Source of the DNA: Myxococcales bacterium
Lineage (GTDB): Bacteria; Myxococcota_A; Polyangia; Nannocystales; Nannocystaceae
DNA: 64,000 nucleotides
Assembly: GCA_020633315.1 (NCBI GenBank)
Contig: JACKDV010000009.1
Coordinates: 88,501 to 152,500 of the forward strand
Reading direction: 5' to 3'
Shown here one piece after another: positions 42,521 to 50,066 of this stretch (positions within the stretch are counted from its first letter, which is position 1; each line of letters opens with the position of its first letter). The notes below the pieces were generated by a model that did not search any database, was not told the origin of the DNA, and was given only the letters and a program-made list of their open reading frames with translations. Made by a program: the position numbers and the translations under genes.

Positions 42521-43107
42521 CCCAGCTCCAGGCGACCCAGCAGGTCCCACACCATGCGCGCCGTCGCGCCCCACACCGGGGGATCGTGCACCGCATACTC
42601 GTGCATCTCGTAGCGGTAGCCTCGCCACACGCCGCGTCCGGTGATCCGGTGCACCCGGGGATCGGCGAGCTCGCCCAGGCGCGGAGTGAGGATGCGGTGC
42701 ACCTCGGGGCTGGTCGGCCGCGGCTGCCAGCCCGGCGGGGCCCAGCCCACGAAGGGGACGATGAGGAAGCCGGTGGGCGTGGGCACCGGGCTCAGCCGGC
42801 CGAGCACGGTGGCGCCCTCGGAGGGCAGGCCCACCTCCTCCCGGGCCTCGCGGAGCGCAGTGTGGGCCAGGCTGGCGTCGTGTGGCTCGGGCTTGCCCCC
42901 GGGGAACGCCACCTGGCCCGCGTGGGCGCGCAGCGAGCTCGAGCGCTCGATGAGCAGCAGCCGCGGATCGTCGGGGTGGTGGGGATCGTCGCGCAGCAGC
43001 AGGCCGATCACCGCGGCCAGGCGCAGATCGCCGGGCGCGGGTGGATCGCGGCCCGGGTCCTCCAGGCGAGCGCTCAGATCGGCGGGGATGGTGGATGGGC
43101 GGCGCAC
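42517..43107 (-). CDS. CoA-pyrophosphatase-type Nudix hydrolase
   Basis: A 196-residue Nudix hydrolase of the NudL/CoA diphosphatase group. It has LLLIERSSSLRAHAGQVAFP followed by the Nudix box GGKPEPHDASLAHTALREAR and EEVGL; the HAGQVAFPGG entry with REAREEVG is diagnostic of this group, which splits CoA into 3',5'-ADP and 4'-phosphopantetheine. An additional GFLIVPFVGW block follows, as in the family. It begins the queG operon, and its stop overlaps the queG start (ATGA). The link to queuosine is only by position; the two enzymes are not in one known pathway. Confidence 0.85.
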   Translation of the reverse strand: MRRPSTIPADLSARLEDPGRDPPAPGDLRLAAVIGLLLRDDPHHPDDPRLLLIERSSSLRAHAGQVAFPGGKPEPHDASLAHTALREAREEVGLPSEGATVLGRLSPVPTPTGFLIVPFVGWAPPGWQPRPTSPEVHRILTPRLGELADPRVHRITGRGVWRGYRYEMHEYAVHDPPVWGATARMVWDLLGRLELG

Positions 43108-43168
43108 CGCGCCCTAGCATGGCACCACGCTTGCGGCGCGTCGCATCCTCTTCGACAATTCGTCGCTC

Positions 43169-44113
43169 ATGCATGACTTGACCCGGTGGACGCTCCCGAT
43201 CTCCCTGCTCGCGATCGCCTGCAACCCGCAGGAGCCCGACGACGACGGGGCGAGCACGGTGCCGATGACGGGCTCGGCCACGGGCACCGGCTCGGGCACG
43301 AGCGACGAGCCCGAGACCACGGAGGCGCCCGGGACCACCGACGAGCCGATGACCACCGGGAGCAGCAGCACCGACGACGGGCCGATGGACGGCAGCAGCA
43401 GCGAGGGCAGCGAGACCTCGGCCGGCGGCATGCCGGGCGACTGGCTGCTGACGGTCGACAACGGCACCAACCCGCCGCGGCTGCTCAAGGTGGGCCTCGA
43501 CGGAGCGACCACCGAGATCTGCTCGCTGGCCCCCACGGTGACCTACACGAGCCTGGTGTTCGAGCGCGACGGGACGCTCTACGGGCACAACGCGGCGGCC
43601 AGCCGCATCGACACGATCAACCCCTGCAACTGCAGCTTCCAGATCGTGGGGCCGACCTCGCTGGGGAGCATCGTGCTGAGCCTGGGGGCCGTCGGCAGCG
43701 ACGAGCTGCTCGGCCTCGACACGGCCCTCGACGCGATGGTGCGGGTGGACCCCGACACCGGCCTGGGCACGGTGGTGGGCCCGCTCGGCTTCATGTACGG
43801 CACGGGCGCGATGGCGTGGTCGGACCTGGTGGCCACGCCCTACGCGATCGAGGGCGACAACGACTATCTCTACACGGTGAACCCGAGCACCGGGGAGTCC
43901 ACGCCGCTGGTGCCGGTGAGCGCGGACCTGACCGACCCCGGCCTGGCCGTGCACCCCAACGACGACGGCCTGTACGCGTGCAGCGGCACCGACCTCTACA
44001 CCGTGGAGCCGGCCTCGGGCCTGATGCTGCCCGTGGCCACGCTGGGCATGACGGGGGCGTGCCGGACCCTGACCGCGCCCCAGACCGCGGTCGCCTGCGT
44101 CGACTCGCTGTGA
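43169..44113 (+). CDS. Lipoprotein with propeller-like repeats
   Basis: A 314-residue lipoprotein with the leader SLLAIAC and a ~70-residue Thr/Ser/Gly/Asp linker (residues ~20-90). The remaining ~220 residues contain four to five repeats of about 40 residues, each with a strand, Gly-turn and D/N-rich loop (LLTVDNGTNPPRLLKVGLDG, LVFERDGTLYGHNAAASRID, LYTVNPSTGESTPLVPV), like a small beta-propeller. Two Cys pairs (NPCNCSF; ACSG with TGAC) may be disulfides. It is divergent from the Nudix gene, 61 bp away. No function can be assigned. Confidence 0.7.
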   Translation: MHDLTRWTLPISLLAIACNPQEPDDDGASTVPMTGSATGTGSGTSDEPETTEAPGTTDEPMTTGSSSTDDGPMDGSSSEGSETSAGGMPGDWLLTVDNGTNPPRLLKVGLDGATTEICSLAPTVTYTSLVFERDGTLYGHNAAASRIDTINPCNCSFQIVGPTSLGSIVLSLGAVGSDELLGLDTALDAMVRVDPDTGLGTVVGPLGFMYGTGAMAWSDLVATPYAIEGDNDYLYTVNPSTGESTPLVPVSADLTDPGLAVHPNDDGLYACSGTDLYTVEPASGLMLPVATLGMTGACRTLTAPQTAVACVDSL

Positions 44114-44125
44114 GCGCGGGGCGAG

Positions 44126-45019
44126 CTACTCGCGCTCGAGCTGCTGGGCGAGGAACGCCCGGGTGTGGCTCCACGCGTCCTCGGCCGCCTCGGGGTTGTA
44201 GCGGCCGCTGGAGGGATCGGCGAAGGCGTGCTGCGCATCGTAGCGGTGCAGCTCGAGCGACTTGCCGGCCTCCTTCATCGCGGCCGCGAAGGCATCGACG
44301 GTGGCGGGGGGGATCCCGGCGTCCTCGTTGCCGAACACGCCCATGATCGGGGCGTGGATCGAGGCCAGCACCGTGGGGTCGGTCTCGAGCCGGCCGTAGT
44401 AGATCACCGCGGCGTCGAGGTCGGGCTGGGCCAGGGCCAGGCGCAGCGACCAGTCGCCGCCGAAGCTCCAGCCCACCACGCCGCGCCTGGACGCCCGGAC
44501 GCGGGAGTCCTCGGCGAGGAAGCGGTGGGCGGCGGCGAGGATCTCCCCGGCCCGCGTCTCGTCGACGCCCTGCATCAGCGACAGCGCGGCCTCGCGGTCG
44601 GTGGCCACGGCTCCGTCGTAGAGGTCGACCGCGAGCGCGGCGTAGCCGTCGGCGGCGAGGCGATCGGCCCAGCGGCGGATGTGATCGTCGAGGCCCCACC
44701 ACTCGTGGATCACCACCACCGCGGGCAGCGGCGCGGTGGCGCCCTCGGGCAGCGACAGGTACATGTGCACGCCGGCCACCTGGAGGTCCTCGCCGCGGAG
44801 CGGGGCCTGCTCCGCGCTGAGCTGGTGCAGCGCCGCGAAGCCCTCCTCGTCGAGGATCGCAGCGCCGGGCGGGAGCTCCTCGGGCGCGTCGCTGCGCGGC
44901 TCGGGCTGCGGCGCGGGCGGGGGCGTGGCCTCGCCGGGCGTCGCGGTCGCCGGGGGCCGGGAGCAGCCCAGGGCGAGCGTGGCGGCGAGGCAGGCGAGGC
45001 GGAACGAGCGGGGGACCAT
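44126..45019 (-). CDS. Dienelactone-hydrolase-family lipoprotein
   Basis: A 297-residue alpha/beta-hydrolase of the dienelactone hydrolase family, exported as a lipoprotein (leader ending TLALGC, then a Pro/Glu/Ala linker). Family landmarks: VVVIHEWWGLDDHIRRWADR, LAVDLYDG, the nucleophile elbow GVVGWSFGGDWS, the catalytic Asp loop VFGNEDAGIPP and the His in DAQHAFADP. In canonical enzymes the elbow is GxCxGG with a Cys nucleophile; here it is GWSFGG with Ser, as in some carboxymethylenebutenolidase-like esterases. It probably hydrolyses an ester or lactone in the periplasm. It is convergent with the propeller lipoprotein gene (12 bp between them). Confidence 0.85.
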   Translation of the reverse strand: MVPRSFRLACLAATLALGCSRPPATATPGEATPPPAPQPEPRSDAPEELPPGAAILDEEGFAALHQLSAEQAPLRGEDLQVAGVHMYLSLPEGATAPLPAVVVIHEWWGLDDHIRRWADRLAADGYAALAVDLYDGAVATDREAALSLMQGVDETRAGEILAAAHRFLAEDSRVRASRRGVVGWSFGGDWSLRLALAQPDLDAAVIYYGRLETDPTVLASIHAPIMGVFGNEDAGIPPATVDAFAAAMKEAGKSLELHRYDAQHAFADPSSGRYNPEAAEDAWSHTRAFLAQQLERE

Positions 45020-45039
45020 GGTGCCCCGAGGCTATCGCC

Positions 45040-46227
45040 TCAGGTCCACACGCGCAGCAGGCTCTGCTCGGCGGGCACGCCGAGGCGGATGGGGAAGCCG
45101 TAGTGACCCTGGGCCCGGTGCACGTAGAGGCGATCGCGACCCCGCGCCCACGGGCCGTGGTCGGGCACCTTGGTGAGGGCCGAGACCACCGTGCCCCTCA
45201 GGCCCAGCGAGACCAGGCCCACCTGGCCGCCGTGGGTGTGGCCCGAGAGCACGAGGTCTCCCTCGCCCTCGGGCAGGTGGGTGAAGGCGCCGGGGTCGTG
45301 CAGCAGCACCACTCGCAGGGCGCCCGGCACCCGCGGGTGCTCGTCGCACAGCGCCCGCAGGTGGGCGTCGCGACGGCGGCCCCACACGAAGTCGGAGCCC
45401 ACGATCTGCACGGGGCCCGCCGCGGTCTCGACCAGCGCGGCATCGTCGACCAGCAGCTGCACGCCGTTGCGCGACAAGGCGATGCGCACCACCTCGCGGG
45501 CCTCGTGGTCGTGGTTGCCGTGGCAGGCGAAGACCCGCCCCTCGTAGGCGCGTAGGGGCTCGAGCGCGCGGCTGACCGTCTCCACGTCGTGCGACTCCAT
45601 GGTCATCAGGTCGCCGGTGACGAGGATGAGATCGGGCTGGCGATCCACCGCGCGCTGGCAGATCCGTCGCAGGCGCTCGACCGACATGAAGGCACCCAGG
45701 TGGGGATCGGTGATCTGCACGATGGTGAGCGGGCGGCCCTCGTCGGGCTGGGTGGGCGCCCCGAGCCCCTCGCCGAAGCGCCGCAGCTCGCCCGCGTCTC
45801 GCTCGGGTCGCAGGCGCAGGTCCACCGTGGTCTCGCGGGTGACCAGCGACTGGGCCAGGCCGCCCGCCGCGATGGCGAAGGGGATCCACGCGCCGTGGGG
45901 CGTGAGCCCGAAGGCGGCCGCGATGGCCCAGGGGAACGCGAGGAAGGTGGCGGCGATGAACCAGCTCGCGGGCCAGCTCAGCAGCAGGCGCACGGGCCAG
46001 GGCTTCATGCGGGGGCGCCACATCAGCAGCGCGATCTGGACCGCGGCCGCGACCTGGAAGTAGGGGATGGCGGGCGCGAGCCAGCCGAGGTGATCGCGCA
46101 GGGCCAGGCCCACGCCGGCCGGGAACAGCAGGATCACCACCGCGAACACGCCGAAGACGCGGTTGCGCAGGAAGGCGCCGAGCACGAGGGCCAGGTAGGC
46201 GCCCCACACGGTGGCGGCGTAGCTCAT
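45040..46227 (-). CDS. Membrane-bound metallophosphoesterase
   Basis: A 395-residue protein. The first ~125 residues contain four membrane helices (ATVWGAYLALVLGAFL, VFGVFAVVILLFPAG, YFQVAAAVQIALLMW, AATFLAFPWAIAAAFGL). The rest is a calcineurin-like phosphoesterase with complete motifs: VQITDPHLGAFMS, VTGDLMT, CHGNHDHE, LLHDP and SGHTHGGQVG. This layout matches the YkuE/YaeI-LpxG group, whose members cleave UDP-diacylglucosamine or other phosphate esters at the membrane; which substrate applies here is open. It lies 20 bp upstream of the dienelactone-hydrolase-like gene on the same strand, likely one operon. Confidence 0.88.
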   Translation of the reverse strand: MSYAATVWGAYLALVLGAFLRNRVFGVFAVVILLFPAGVGLALRDHLGWLAPAIPYFQVAAAVQIALLMWRPRMKPWPVRLLLSWPASWFIAATFLAFPWAIAAAFGLTPHGAWIPFAIAAGGLAQSLVTRETTVDLRLRPERDAGELRRFGEGLGAPTQPDEGRPLTIVQITDPHLGAFMSVERLRRICQRAVDRQPDLILVTGDLMTMESHDVETVSRALEPLRAYEGRVFACHGNHDHEAREVVRIALSRNGVQLLVDDAALVETAAGPVQIVGSDFVWGRRRDAHLRALCDEHPRVPGALRVVLLHDPGAFTHLPEGEGDLVLSGHTHGGQVGLVSLGLRGTVVSALTKVPDHGPWARGRDRLYVHRAQGHYGFPIRLGVPAEQSLLRVWT

Positions 46228-46305
46228 ACGGGGGGCTCGACGTCGCCGGGGTGGGCGCGGTTACGCCGCCGTGAGCCGGGCGCGGCGTGGGCCCGGTGGG
46301 CGGGG

Positions 46306-47259
46306 TCAGAGCCGCGCGCAGACGAACACATCGTCGATCTCGAGCAGGGGATCGGCGAAGGCTGGGCTCGACCACACCCCGGCGCCGATGTCGAGGTTGG
46401 TGAGCGAGGGCAGCCAGTCGGCCGGGGGCTCGGCCTCGACGTCGAAGGTGGACCACTCGAGGCCGTCGGGCGAGGTCTCCCACCGCACCGTCATCGCGAG
46501 CTCGTCGAACACGATGCGGATCCAGCGGTGGGCCTCGGGGTCGAAGGGCACCACCACCCGCTCGAGGTACTCGCCATTGTGGAAGAAGCTGCCGATCTCG
46601 CCGCCGTAGATGTCGAAGCCCGCGGTCACCTTGGGGCCCTCGAGCACGAAGAACGCCTCGGCCGGGAGGTCGGCGTCGGGGATCGACAGCAGCTGGGCCC
46701 CGGCCTCGCCCGCCATCGGCAGCCCGACGAGCGAGTCCATGCCCGCGTAGGCGCCCTGGTCCATCGCCGGGTCGTCGACCGTGATGCGCATGCTCCCGCT
46801 CGCGGTGGAGAGCGCGGAGTAGTCGTCCTCGTAGACGTACCAGAGGTCGGGATCGGGAGGGTCGTCGTCGAAGGGCTCGAGCAGCCACCGCTCGCCCGCG
46901 CACTCGATCGGCCTCGGCTCGTCCCCGGTGCTGGTGGTCTCGTCGCCGTCGATCGCCGTGGTGCCGTCGAGCGGGGGCAGGCTGGTGGCGTCGGTGACCG
47001 GCTCGCCGGTGGAGCCGTCGCTGCCGTCGTCGTGGGGCACGCAGCGGTCGCTCAGCTCGCCCGAGTGCGGGGCGTAGCGGCGCCCGGAGTTGCACTCGAG
47101 GTCGGGCACGCTGCAGTAGCCGTTGGCCTCGCACACCGCGTCGGCCAGGCCGGCGCAGCCCGAGTCGTCCTCGCACACGAAGGCTGGATCGCCGCAGCTA
47201 CCCGCGGCGATTCCCACCACGAGCGCGAGCGCCTGTCCGATCACCACCGCCCTTCGCAT
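46306..47259 (-). CDS. Lipoprotein with Cys-rich head and jelly-roll domain
   Basis: A 317-residue lipoprotein. The ATG at 47259 gives a leader ending AAGSC. Residues ~22-75 are Cys-rich (CEDDSGCAGLADAVCEANGY, ECNSGRRYAP), probably a small disulfide module common in myxobacterial surface proteins. A Thr/Asp/Ser linker follows, and the last ~190 residues have a concanavalin-like/DUF1349-like jelly-roll pattern (DPDLWYVYEDDYSALSTASG, GFDIYGGEIGSFFHNGEY, VRWETSPDGLEWSTFDV). Such domains bind sugars, but no ligand is evident. It is the first gene of the minus-strand run that continues into the phosphoesterase gene, with about 80 bp between. Confidence 0.75.
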   Translation of the reverse strand: MRRAVVIGQALALVVGIAAGSCGDPAFVCEDDSGCAGLADAVCEANGYCSVPDLECNSGRRYAPHSGELSDRCVPHDDGSDGSTGEPVTDATSLPPLDGTTAIDGDETTSTGDEPRPIECAGERWLLEPFDDDPPDPDLWYVYEDDYSALSTASGSMRITVDDPAMDQGAYAGMDSLVGLPMAGEAGAQLLSIPDADLPAEAFFVLEGPKVTAGFDIYGGEIGSFFHNGEYLERVVVPFDPEAHRWIRIVFDELAMTVRWETSPDGLEWSTFDVEAEPPADWLPSLTNLDIGAGVWSSPAFADPLLEIDDVFVCARL

Positions 47260-47558
47260 GCGCCGCTCCCGAGGGGAATCTACCACGGGGCGACGAGGGG
47301 GGCGGGCCCAGGGCGTGACGGTGGTTGCGGGATCGACCCGGAGAGCGGCGCCACGGTGTCGAAGGCCTCGTAGACGGCATGCGCCCACGAGGACGGGGAA
47401 GAAACCAGCGTAGCGGTCGTGGCTCGAGCCCATGCTCGAGGGTCCGCGGAGAAAATTCGGCGCCGTCGTGATCCGAACGGCGCGGGTGGGACTCCACCGG
47501 GGGGCCCGAGGACGACGTCGCCAGCCCCGGCGGCGCCCGCCGGGCGCAAGGAGCCTCG
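47260..47558. other. Divergent intergenic region (jelly-roll lipoprotein gene / hypothetical gene)
   Basis: About 300 bp with no convincing gene. It should contain two divergent promoters. AAGGAG at 47548-47553 is a good Shine-Dalgarno for the gene at 47559. No terminator or repeat was recognised. Confidence 0.4.
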
Positions 47559-48335
47559 ATGTCCCGCCCCCTCGTCGTCACGGCGCTGCTCGCTGCTGCG
47601 CTCGGATCCGCCACCACCGCCTGGCTGAGCGCCTCCGCCGATCCGCCGCACGAGGAGGAGCCACTGCCGCTGCGCCTCGCGGGCGCGGGCGGGGAGCGTC
47701 CTCGAGCTCGGCCTCGCCCGCGGGTGAGCCTGCGACCTCGCATCACCGAGGAGGAGGAGCGCGAGCTGCCGGGGCTGCACGGCCGCGTGGACGTGGAGGC
47801 CTACCTCGATCGCCTGGTCGCGCGGGCGCGGGCCCAAGGGCGCGTGACGGCGGTGGAGGTGGAGCCGGGCATGTCGGCGATCTTCGCCCTGCGGAGCAGC
47901 ATGCCGGAGGGCGAGCTGCTCGCGATGGCCGATGACTTCGACGCGCGCATGCAGTCGCTCTCGGCCGAGCTGGGCGCGATCCCTCGGCCGCCCAGCCCCG
48001 ACCTCGACGAGGCCCTCGCGGCGCTGCGCGACGACGACCCGCTGCGGCGCGAGGAGGCGATCGAGCGCGCGCTCGAGGCGATCGAGCCGCTCGACGAGCC
48101 CGCCCGTCTCGAGGCCGAGGCGCGGCTCGACGAGGCCTTGCGTGGGCGCGAGGAGGCGTCGCGGCTCGAGCCCGAGGACCTGCGCGCCGAGATCGATGCG
48201 GCCACCGACCCCGACGAGCGCGACCTCGCGGTGCGCCGCTACGTGGAGGCGGTGGAGAACCTGCCCCGCGAAGAGGCCGAGGCGCGGCTCGCCGATCTCG
48301 AGCGCGGCGAGATGCCGGGCACGTCCCTCCTCTGA
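47559..48335 (+). CDS. Exported helical hypothetical protein
   Basis: A 258-residue protein I do not recognise. A signal peptide is likely (LVVTALLAAALGSATTAWLS) and the start has a Shine-Dalgarno AAGGAG six bases upstream. After ~35 residues it is very rich in Arg/Glu/Leu/Ala (ARPRPRVSLRPRITEEEERE, then DEALAALRDDDPLRREEAIE). The repeating helix pattern EEAIERALEAIEPLDEPARL/EAEARLDEALRGREEASRL resembles TPR or coiled-coil helices, so it may act as a periplasmic scaffold. It ends 60 bp before a secreted Cys-containing protein gene with which it may be co-transcribed. Function unknown. Confidence 0.65.
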   Translation: MSRPLVVTALLAAALGSATTAWLSASADPPHEEEPLPLRLAGAGGERPRARPRPRVSLRPRITEEEERELPGLHGRVDVEAYLDRLVARARAQGRVTAVEVEPGMSAIFALRSSMPEGELLAMADDFDARMQSLSAELGAIPRPPSPDLDEALAALRDDDPLRREEAIERALEAIEPLDEPARLEAEARLDEALRGREEASRLEPEDLRAEIDAATDPDERDLAVRRYVEAVENLPREEAEARLADLERGEMPGTSLL

Positions 48336-48340
48336 AGTCC

Positions 48341-48370
48341 CATCACCAACCCCACCATCACCAACCCCAC
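48341..48370 (+). repeat. 15-bp tandem repeat in the leader of the small secreted protein gene
   Basis: CATCACCAACCCCAC occurs twice in a row (48341-48355 and 48356-48370), with a partial third copy (CAACCACCAC). It lies between the previous stop codon and the start codon at 48396. Copy number might vary between strains; no further function is visible. Confidence 0.6.
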
Positions 48371-48395
48371 CAACCACCACGAGAGAGACAGCATC

Positions 48396-48791
48396 ATGAC
48401 CAAGAAGATCCTCATCGGAGCCGCCTGCATCGCCGGGCTCACCGCGGGAGCGATGACCACCGCGACCACCGCCAACGCGGCCATCAGCGCCGGCTATGCC
48501 TACGTGTGCAGCGCTCGCTACGAGACCCAGAGCACCTACATGGGCGACGACGGTGGCGTCCGCATCTCGTTCTACGACGCCCCCAACTGCACCGGCAGCT
48601 ACCTGGGCTATGGCTACCTGTACTCGGCGGGCTCGCCCTACGTGACGGCCGACGACCAGCACAGCGAAGCGCGGCTGCTGACCTACTTCGACATGGCCGG
48701 GCGGGCCGCCGAGAGCGGGCAGCGGGTCTACATCAGCACCTGCAGCGGCAGCGTGGGCTGCATCGAGAAGCTCAACTTCTACGGGGACTAG
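48396..48791 (+). CDS. Small secreted Cys-containing protein
   Basis: A 131-residue secreted protein. A clear Sec signal peptide (MTKKILIGAACIAGLTAGAM, cleavage near ANAAI) is followed by a ~100-residue mature domain with four Cys (CSARYE, NCTGSY, TCSGSVGC) that could form two disulfides, and many Tyr/Gly/Ser. The body (ISAGYAYVCSARYETQSTYM, GVRISFYDAPNCTGSYLGYG) resembles small myxobacterial secreted proteins of unknown role, and possibly a beta-gamma-crystallin-like or lectin fold. It is followed by a strong GC-rich hairpin, suggesting a single-gene transcript or the end of one. Confidence 0.75.
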   Translation: MTKKILIGAACIAGLTAGAMTTATTANAAISAGYAYVCSARYETQSTYMGDDGGVRISFYDAPNCTGSYLGYGYLYSAGSPYVTADDQHSEARLLTYFDMAGRAAESGQRVYISTCSGSVGCIEKLNFYGD

Positions 48792-48837
48792 TCGCTGGGA
48801 ACGGTTGGAGGGCTTCGCAGCCCTTCGCAACCCTTCG

Positions 48838-48862
48838 CTCGGGCCGGCTCAGCCGGCCCGAG
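48838..48862 (+). terminator. Hairpin terminator after the small secreted protein gene
   Basis: CTCGGGCCGG (48838-48847) pairs perfectly with CCGGCCCGAG (48853-48862) around the loop CTCAG, 46 bp after the stop codon. Only a weak pyrimidine tail (GCTTCCTT) follows, so it is a likely but not canonical intrinsic terminator. Confidence 0.65.
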
Positions 48863-49061
48863 GCTTCCTTCCGTCGCATGTCATTGCCGAAGGAGTGGCA
48901 CTATTCGTTCCGCTCCCCCGGATTCGTCGCCATTGGTCCGTTGACCGCTCCCGCGTGCCCGCTATCGTGGTGCCAAGGACGATGGGCCTCGGGCGATCGG
49001 CACCTCGATCGCTCGAAGCGCAGGCCGCCCATCACCCCAGACCCACGAAGGAAAGCTCGCT

Positions 49062-49964
49062 ATGCTCTATCCGATCATGGAGCCCAAGGCCCCCCATGCC
49101 GAGCGGAAGCTCGATGCTCCACCGGGCACACCCGCGGGCTCGGCTCGCTTCCCGGCATCGCCTGGCCTGCCACCTCCCTACGTCGACGAGCGGCTCGTCG
49201 AGCCCGAGACCCGCGAGGAGATGGTTCGCGGCCAGCGGCTCCAGGCCGCTCCCGCCAACCCCGAGCACGGCGATCGCCACACGGAGGTCGATCGGCTCTT
49301 CGGGACCCATGTGGCCCCGAGCTACGTCGCGTCCACCGATCTGCTCACCCGGGCCGGCGAGCGCTCGGACTTCGCCACCGACAGCTGCATTCGTCGCGCG
49401 GGCATCGACCCCCGGACCGGCTTCCGCTACCTCGAGGAGCTCGCGCTGGAGATCGTCAACGAGCAGTCGCTGCGCCACATGGTCGAGCGCGCCGAGGATC
49501 TCACTGCGTGTGGCGTACGGCGGCTGCTCGCGATCTTCGTGAAGAAGGGGGAGGTCGCCGAGTGGTCCCCTTCCGAGCACCGCTTCGTCCCGCTCGACCT
49601 CGACGGCACGATCGAAGACCCCACGCTGGTGCGGCCACTGCCCGTGCGGGCCCTGCTCGATGCTGCGGTCGCCGATGACGCCACGATCGACGCCCTGGAA
49701 GCCAAGGGCAACCCCCGGTTGGCCGAGAAGGTCGCCGAGGGCCGCGTGCAGGGCCGCGCCGAAGGGCTCGTGGAGGGCCGCGCCGAAGGGCTCGTGCAGG
49801 GCCGCGTCGAGGCGATCGAGACCCTGTGCGAGCTTCTCGGCATTCCCTTCGGCCCACCCGAGCGGGCCTACGCGGATTCGCTCGATGCCGACGGCTTGGC
49901 CGGCTTGCTCCTCCGCATCAAGGCCGAGCGCCGCTGGCCCGCGAGCGCCACGGTGACCAGGTAG
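49062..49964 (+). CDS. Uma2-like (PD-(D/E)XK) protein with repeat-rich tail
   Basis: A 300-residue protein resembling the Uma2/DUF820 family, which has a restriction-endonuclease-like fold. The central part reads ERSDFATDSCIRRAGIDPRT, then YLEELALEIVNEQSL (acidic positions of the fold) and GVRRLLAIFVKKGEVAEWSP, like the family's GVxxYWIVD...V strand pair. After LEAKGNPRLAEKVAEG the tail has Gly-Arg-x-Glu-Gly repeats (GRVQGRAEGLVEGRAEGLVQ), encoded by two perfect-but-one 24-bp repeats at 49749-49796, reminiscent of Rpn/Uma2 tails in related proteins. Whether it cuts DNA is unproven. The N-terminal ~50 residues are poorly conserved in appearance, and the start at 49062 is a guess. Confidence 0.65.
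   Translation: MLYPIMEPKAPHAERKLDAPPGTPAGSARFPASPGLPPPYVDERLVEPETREEMVRGQRLQAAPANPEHGDRHTEVDRLFGTHVAPSYVASTDLLTRAGERSDFATDSCIRRAGIDPRTGFRYLEELALEIVNEQSLRHMVERAEDLTACGVRRLLAIFVKKGEVAEWSPSEHRFVPLDLDGTIEDPTLVRPLPVRALLDAAVADDATIDALEAKGNPRLAEKVAEGRVQGRAEGLVEGRAEGLVQGRVEAIETLCELLGIPFGPPERAYADSLDADGLAGLLLRIKAERRWPASATVTR
49749..49796 (+). repeat. 24-bp tandem repeat inside the Uma2-like gene
   Basis: Two 24-bp units differing at one base (first base C/G; core AGGGCCGCGCCGAAGGGCTC), with partial units on both sides. The period is a multiple of three, so copy changes keep the frame and alter the length of the Gly-Arg-Ala-Glu-Gly tail. Confidence 0.75.
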
Positions 49965-49996
49965 CCAGGAGGCAGCCCGGTCGCGTCGCAGCGCCT

Positions 49997-50046
49997 CGGC
50001 CCGTGCGCGGGCCGGAGCCCTCCGGGGTGGCTCGGTATCGCCGAGC
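49997..50046. terminator. Two hairpins between convergent genes
   Basis: CGGCCCG/CGGGCCG (49997-50003 with 50008-50014) and GCTCGG/CCGAGC (50030-50035 with 50041-50046) lie in the ~100 bp between the Uma2-like gene and the acyl-CoA synthetase gene, whose 3' ends face each other. Neither has a T-tract, so they are plausible terminators only. Confidence 0.4.
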
Positions 50047-50066
50047 GGGGCCGTGCCCGGGCGTGC

